This document shows, piece by piece, positions 43,172-46,212 of a DNA stretch of 46,212 nucleotides (within the stretch, counting starts at the first letter, position 1; every line of letters begins with the position of its first letter). Location of the stretch: assembly GCA_947175035.1 (NCBI GenBank), contig CAMWLG010000022.1, positions 1 to 46,212 of the forward strand, given 5' to 3'. The translations under genes were made by a program, and so were the position numbers. The notes below the pieces were generated by a model. The model saw only the letters and a program-made list of their open reading frames with translations, was not told where the DNA came from and ran no database searches. The DNA is from an uncultured Lachnospiraceae bacterium (GTDB lineage: Bacteria > Bacillota > Clostridia > Lachnospirales > Lachnospiraceae).

Positions 43172-44619
43172 TACCTAAATACCTCCTCTCTGTCTCCCTG
43201 GATCATTTTGTTAAACGCTATCAGGGTAAATACCGCACACAGGATGAACACAATGACACCAATCGCCGAGGCCATCTTATAGTTGTAGTAATTCTGGGTC
43301 AGGTTAAACAGCCACGTCACCAAAAGGTCAACCTCTTTGGCCTGGGAATTGGCCATCGCCTGATCGGTGGTGACAAACACATCCTGAGTCAGAAGGTAAA
43401 TTACGTTAAAGTTGTTGATATTTTTCACAAAATCCGTCACCAGGGCAGGGCCCGTCACAAACAGCATGTAGGGCATGGTGATATGGAAGAATATCTGTCT
43501 GGGAGTTGCACCGTCAATCTTTGCGCTTTCCAACTGATCCGTGGGAATATTCATCAGGACACCGGTGGCAATCAACATTTGATAAGGTACACCCACCCAA
43601 ATATTAATCAATATAATCATCACATGCGCCCACCCGTTAGCCGACAGGAATGGAATATAGCTGGTACTGATCACACCCAGATTCCGCAGCAGCTCTGTCA
43701 GTCCGATCTGGGCACAGAAAGTATTGAAGATACCATTGTTGGCAAAAAAGTTTCTCACCAACAGCAGGGACACGAACTGGGGAACAGCGATCGTGATAAT
43801 AAACAGTGTTCTCCACATCTTGGGGAACTTGGTATTCTTATGATTGATCAGCATGGACAACAGAATTCCGCCAAAGTAGGTGGTGAAGGTTGCAAAAAAC
43901 GCCCAAATCAATGTCCATACTAAAATCTTGCGGAAAGCGTAACCGAAAGATACTGTCAGACCTCCGCCGCCAAACAAACTGATAAAGTTCCTGAACCCTA
44001 CCCAGTCAAACAATGCACTGGGAGGCATATGATTTTGGTCATAGTTGGTGAATGCCACCAGAATAAGAACCAACAGAGGAACTACATTAAAGAGCACAAT
44101 GCCTATTATGGGCAATGTCAGCAAAGTAATATAAAACTTCTTGTTTACAAGGGAATTCAAATCCTCTGCAAACGTGTTGACATGTTTTCCGGCTTTTGCC
44201 AACTTCTCAAGCCTGTATGCATTGACAACATTTCTCAGATAGACAAAAAGAAAAATTGCCCACACCACAAAGCTCGCAAGAGATAGCAGCAAAATCATGA
44301 ATGAATGGTCATAATCATTAAATTCATTCTGCATGGTGACAATGTTAAACACGGATTCCTGCTGCACTGTCCCCAGACTCGCAAACTTTGGTACATAGTC
44401 CATGGCGAACCCGAAAGTGAATACAATGACTGCAGCCTCCAACAGCGTCATTAAAATTCCTTTGATAATCTGTTTTCTCCCGATGCAGCCCGCTCCCATC
44501 CAGATTAGAGAGAGCTTCACCCAGATATCTCCTTTGACTACCGCCTCGCCAAATTCCTTAAAAAATCCGCCGATTCCGCCAAAGAACGCTTTTACTCCTG
44601 ATGACGTCTTTTGTTCCAC
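43171..44619 (-). CDS. Sugar ABC transporter permease, MalF/GanP-like (482 aa)
   Basis: About eight membrane helices and an EAA coupling motif (QLESAKIDGATPRQIFFHIT) toward the C-terminus. The N-terminal 150 residues, with a soluble start (GGIGGFFKEFGEAVVKGDIW) and extra helices, make it longer than simple MalF proteins, as in several Clostridia. The GTG at 44619 has AGGAG 10 bases upstream; a GTG at 44628 almost touches that site and is less likely. It pairs with the MalG-like subunit through a one-base overlap. Substrate probably galacto-oligosaccharides, inferred from GH42 and GH53. Confidence 0.9.
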   Translation of the reverse strand: MEQKTSSGVKAFFGGIGGFFKEFGEAVVKGDIWVKLSLIWMGAGCIGRKQIIKGILMTLLEAAVIVFTFGFAMDYVPKFASLGTVQQESVFNIVTMQNEFNDYDHSFMILLLSLASFVVWAIFLFVYLRNVVNAYRLEKLAKAGKHVNTFAEDLNSLVNKKFYITLLTLPIIGIVLFNVVPLLVLILVAFTNYDQNHMPPSALFDWVGFRNFISLFGGGGLTVSFGYAFRKILVWTLIWAFFATFTTYFGGILLSMLINHKNTKFPKMWRTLFIITIAVPQFVSLLLVRNFFANNGIFNTFCAQIGLTELLRNLGVISTSYIPFLSANGWAHVMIILINIWVGVPYQMLIATGVLMNIPTDQLESAKIDGATPRQIFFHITMPYMLFVTGPALVTDFVKNINNFNVIYLLTQDVFVTTDQAMANSQAKEVDLLVTWLFNLTQNYYNYKMASAIGVIVFILCAVFTLIAFNKMIQGDREEVFR

Positions 44620-44653
44620 TTGACCCACACTCCTTTCAACATTTTTGTTTAAA

Positions 44654-44688
44654 GAAGGCGCCCCTCCACCTTCGCTTCAGGACGCCTC
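44654..44688. repeat. Weak hairpin between the binding-protein and MalF-like genes
   Basis: AGGCG and CGCCT with adjacent pairs form an imperfect stem; on the minus strand CTTCTTTAAAC follows. A stem at this position often gives excess binding protein over permease by partial termination or RNA processing. The pairing here is modest. Confidence 0.35.
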
Positions 44689-44728
44689 ATTTACTCCTTG
44701 TGCTCAAATATATGTGAACTTTCAGGAA

Positions 44729-46084
44729 TTATTCTATGGGTGCGGTAACACCGGTTACCAGTTCATCAAGTGCAGCCTGAATGCCTGCCTCGTCATCCTT
44801 GCTCAGCTTACCCTCAGCAACCATCTGTCCAAAGGTAGCAGTGGGATCCCAGAACTTGCCGCCTACAACCTGTGTGCTGGCATAGGGAGCCTGTGCAGCG
44901 ATACCTGCTGCGGAAAGGTTTGCCTGAACCGCATCAGATGCGCCTGCATTGATATTGGAAGGACCAGCCGCTCTGACATTGAAACGGGTAATCTGATTCT
45001 CCTCGTTCGTGATCCAATCAGCAAGCAGGGTAGCCCAACCTACATTCTTGGAATATGCGTTTACTGCCACAAACTTAAAGCCGATTACGGAACCTGTCTG
45101 TACTTCCTTGCCATTGATCTCATAAGCGGGAAGCTTGCCGGAAGCAGCCTGTGCGAATGCAGGGGTAGGATGATCCTCATCACCTGCAACCGCGCCCTGA
45201 TCCCAGTTACCACTGATTACTGCACACAGATCGCCAGAAGCAATCGCGGGACTGATCTGACCGTCAGGAATTGCCATGAAAGCGGGATGTGAAGCAATTT
45301 CCAACATAGCCTGTGTCACCTGTACTCCTGTGTATCCGTCAGGAGAGGTTCCGTTCCAATCAATCACCGTCGTGCCATCCTCATTCAATCCTGTGGTGAA
45401 GCCTGCACCGTAGAAGAACGCTGCATTGTACCAGCCGGAAGCAAATGTCATGCCAACCTTCTTACCTGCTGCCTGTGCAGCATCCAGAATACCCTTCCAA
45501 GTCTTGACATCATCCGCAGTCAAAACGCTTGCATCATAGAACATGAAGAAGCCATTGTCACCAGTCATAGGGAATGCATACAGCTTTCCATCCATGGTAG
45601 CTCCTTCCACAGCGCTGGCAATGTTGGCAGCTTTGACATCAGCCAGGCTCTTGCCTGCATATGCCTGCAGTGCGCCGTCCATCTCCTCCAGATTCTGAAG
45701 TGCGCCAGCCTTATACAAATCCGTGATCTGATCGGAAGCAAAAGCATAAACATCCGCAGCAGCCTCGATATCAGTCAACACATCATCCTTTGCGTCAGCC
45801 TCGGACTCAACGCCCAGCTCCACAGTGATATTTGCTACATCTGCATAGTTTGCAACAAAGGAATCGATCATGCCCTGCAGCATCGCCTGATCCTCCTCTG
45901 CGCCCCACATTCTGAGTGACACATCCTGCTTCTCAGCGGGTGTCGCGGGTGCTGCCCCCCCTGTTGATTCCTGGGCAGGTGCGGATTGACTTCCCTGATT
46001 GGGTGTATCAGAACCGCCACAGCCTGCCAAGGAAAATGCCATAGTCGCTGTCAACAGCAATGCAACCAACTTTTTCATTTTCAT
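44729..46084 (-). CDS. Sugar-binding lipoprotein of an ABC importer, MalE/GanS-like (451 aa)
   Basis: A type II signal peptide (MKMKKLVALLLTATMAFSLA) with lipobox SLAGC puts it on the outer membrane face. A Gly/Ser/Gln-rich linker (GGSDTPNQGSQSAPAQ) follows, then a family 1 solute-binding fold (LRMWGAEEDQAMLQGMIDSF, VYAFASDQITDLYKAGALQN, GKLYAFPMTGDNGFFMFYDA, AVISGNWDQGAVAGDEDHPT). The fold resembles maltose/galactan-type binding proteins. The ATG at 46084 follows AGGAGG by 8 bases. It is the first gene after the strong promoter at 46159-46187 and should deliver the sugar to the MalF/MalG-like channel. Confidence 0.94.
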   Translation of the reverse strand: MKMKKLVALLLTATMAFSLAGCGGSDTPNQGSQSAPAQESTGGAAPATPAEKQDVSLRMWGAEEDQAMLQGMIDSFVANYADVANITVELGVESEADAKDDVLTDIEAAADVYAFASDQITDLYKAGALQNLEEMDGALQAYAGKSLADVKAANIASAVEGATMDGKLYAFPMTGDNGFFMFYDASVLTADDVKTWKGILDAAQAAGKKVGMTFASGWYNAAFFYGAGFTTGLNEDGTTVIDWNGTSPDGYTGVQVTQAMLEIASHPAFMAIPDGQISPAIASGDLCAVISGNWDQGAVAGDEDHPTPAFAQAASGKLPAYEINGKEVQTGSVIGFKFVAVNAYSKNVGWATLLADWITNEENQITRFNVRAAGPSNINAGASDAVQANLSAAGIAAQAPYASTQVVGGKFWDPTATFGQMVAEGKLSKDDEAGIQAALDELVTGVTAPIE

Positions 46085-46158
46085 TTTTGTTTCCTCCTAT
46101 TTTTTACTAGCAAGCTATTATAAATACGCTTTATGCGCAACCGCTTGTTATTGTTGAT

Positions 46159-46187
46159 ATTTTAACAAGAAATGCACCTATTGTCAA
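46159..46187 (-). promoter_or_regulatory. Promoter of the galactan operon with an overlapping inverted repeat
   Basis: Minus strand TTGACA, 17-base spacer, TAAAAT. The inverted repeat CTTGTTA/TAACAAG (46144-46150 and 46163-46169) covers the -10 and first transcribed bases, and a TGCGCA centre follows at about 46134, so a repressor site is likely. The regulator is not in the window; a LacI-family or GanR-like protein is the natural candidate. A good cre (CcpA) match was not seen. Confidence 0.65.
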
Positions 46188-46212
46188 TTAAATATATCAG
46201 TTTATTTAAACC

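Noticed and set aside
43153..43923. A 256-codon open frame on the plus strand
   Set aside because: Antisense to the MalF-like permease, no start signals, His/Gln-rich shadow translation.

Overview
The window looks like a chromosomal segment of a gut-type Lachnospiraceae (Clostridia). This rests on gene content (SpoVT, a T-box-controlled ileS, feoA/feoB with a Cys-rich partner, a DtxR-type regulator), strong AGGAGG ribosome sites, TTGACA/TATAAT promoters, and the sugar-polymer genes at both ends. No rRNA, tRNA, CRISPR array or transposase was seen.

Layout. (1) 1-9940, minus strand: two very large, paralogous secreted pectate lyases in tandem; the downstream copy runs off the left edge. (2) 10142-13867, minus: an AAA ATPase plus subtilisin-like protease pair resembling the IetAS (Gao_Iet) defence/plasmid-maintenance module, followed by a 63-residue protein. 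(3) 14183-16387, plus: a DUF1538 membrane protein directly abutting a double PII-like protein. (4) 16409-20532, minus: an SCP2-like protein and ileS with its own T-box leader; palindromes lie between the leader terminator and ileS. (5) 20536-24041, minus: a decayed AlbA_2/Schlafen-type gene, a HELTH zincin-like protein, a two-helix membrane protein, and an ankyrin-repeat protein whose signal anchor is out of frame by one base. (6) 24295-27106, plus: a membrane diguanylate cyclase coupled to nicotinate phosphoribosyltransferase. (7) 27143-28410, minus: a lipoprotein and a GNAT acetyltransferase. (8) 28507-31542, minus: an iron-uptake cluster, feoA-feoB-FeoB-associated protein-HMA protein, with a palindromic operator candidate over the feoB -10. 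(9) 31763-33839, plus: a GT-C-like membrane glycosyltransferase and a DtxR-type regulator. (10) 33878-46187, minus: spoVT and a galactan-use locus.

The right-hand locus reads, in transcription order: sugar-binding lipoprotein, MalF-like and MalG-like permeases, an unrecognised 613-residue protein, a small zinc-ribbon protein, a GH42 beta-galactosidase, two large palindromic repeats, a GH53 galactanase, and a LacI-type sugar sensor fused to GGDEF. The core resembles the Bacillus subtilis ganSPQAB set. The inferred scheme is import of galacto-oligosaccharides, cytoplasmic trimming by GH53 and GH42, and a sugar signal turned into cyclic di-GMP. With the pectate lyases this suggests a pectin-using lifestyle, since galactan is a pectin side chain.

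The points most worth a second look are the third small gene beside the IetAS-like pair, the LacI-sensor cyclase inside the galactan locus, the 613-residue protein with its overlapping zinc ribbon, the DUF1538-PII pair, the A6 frameshift of the ankyrin gene, and the paired palindromes at 37654-38053.
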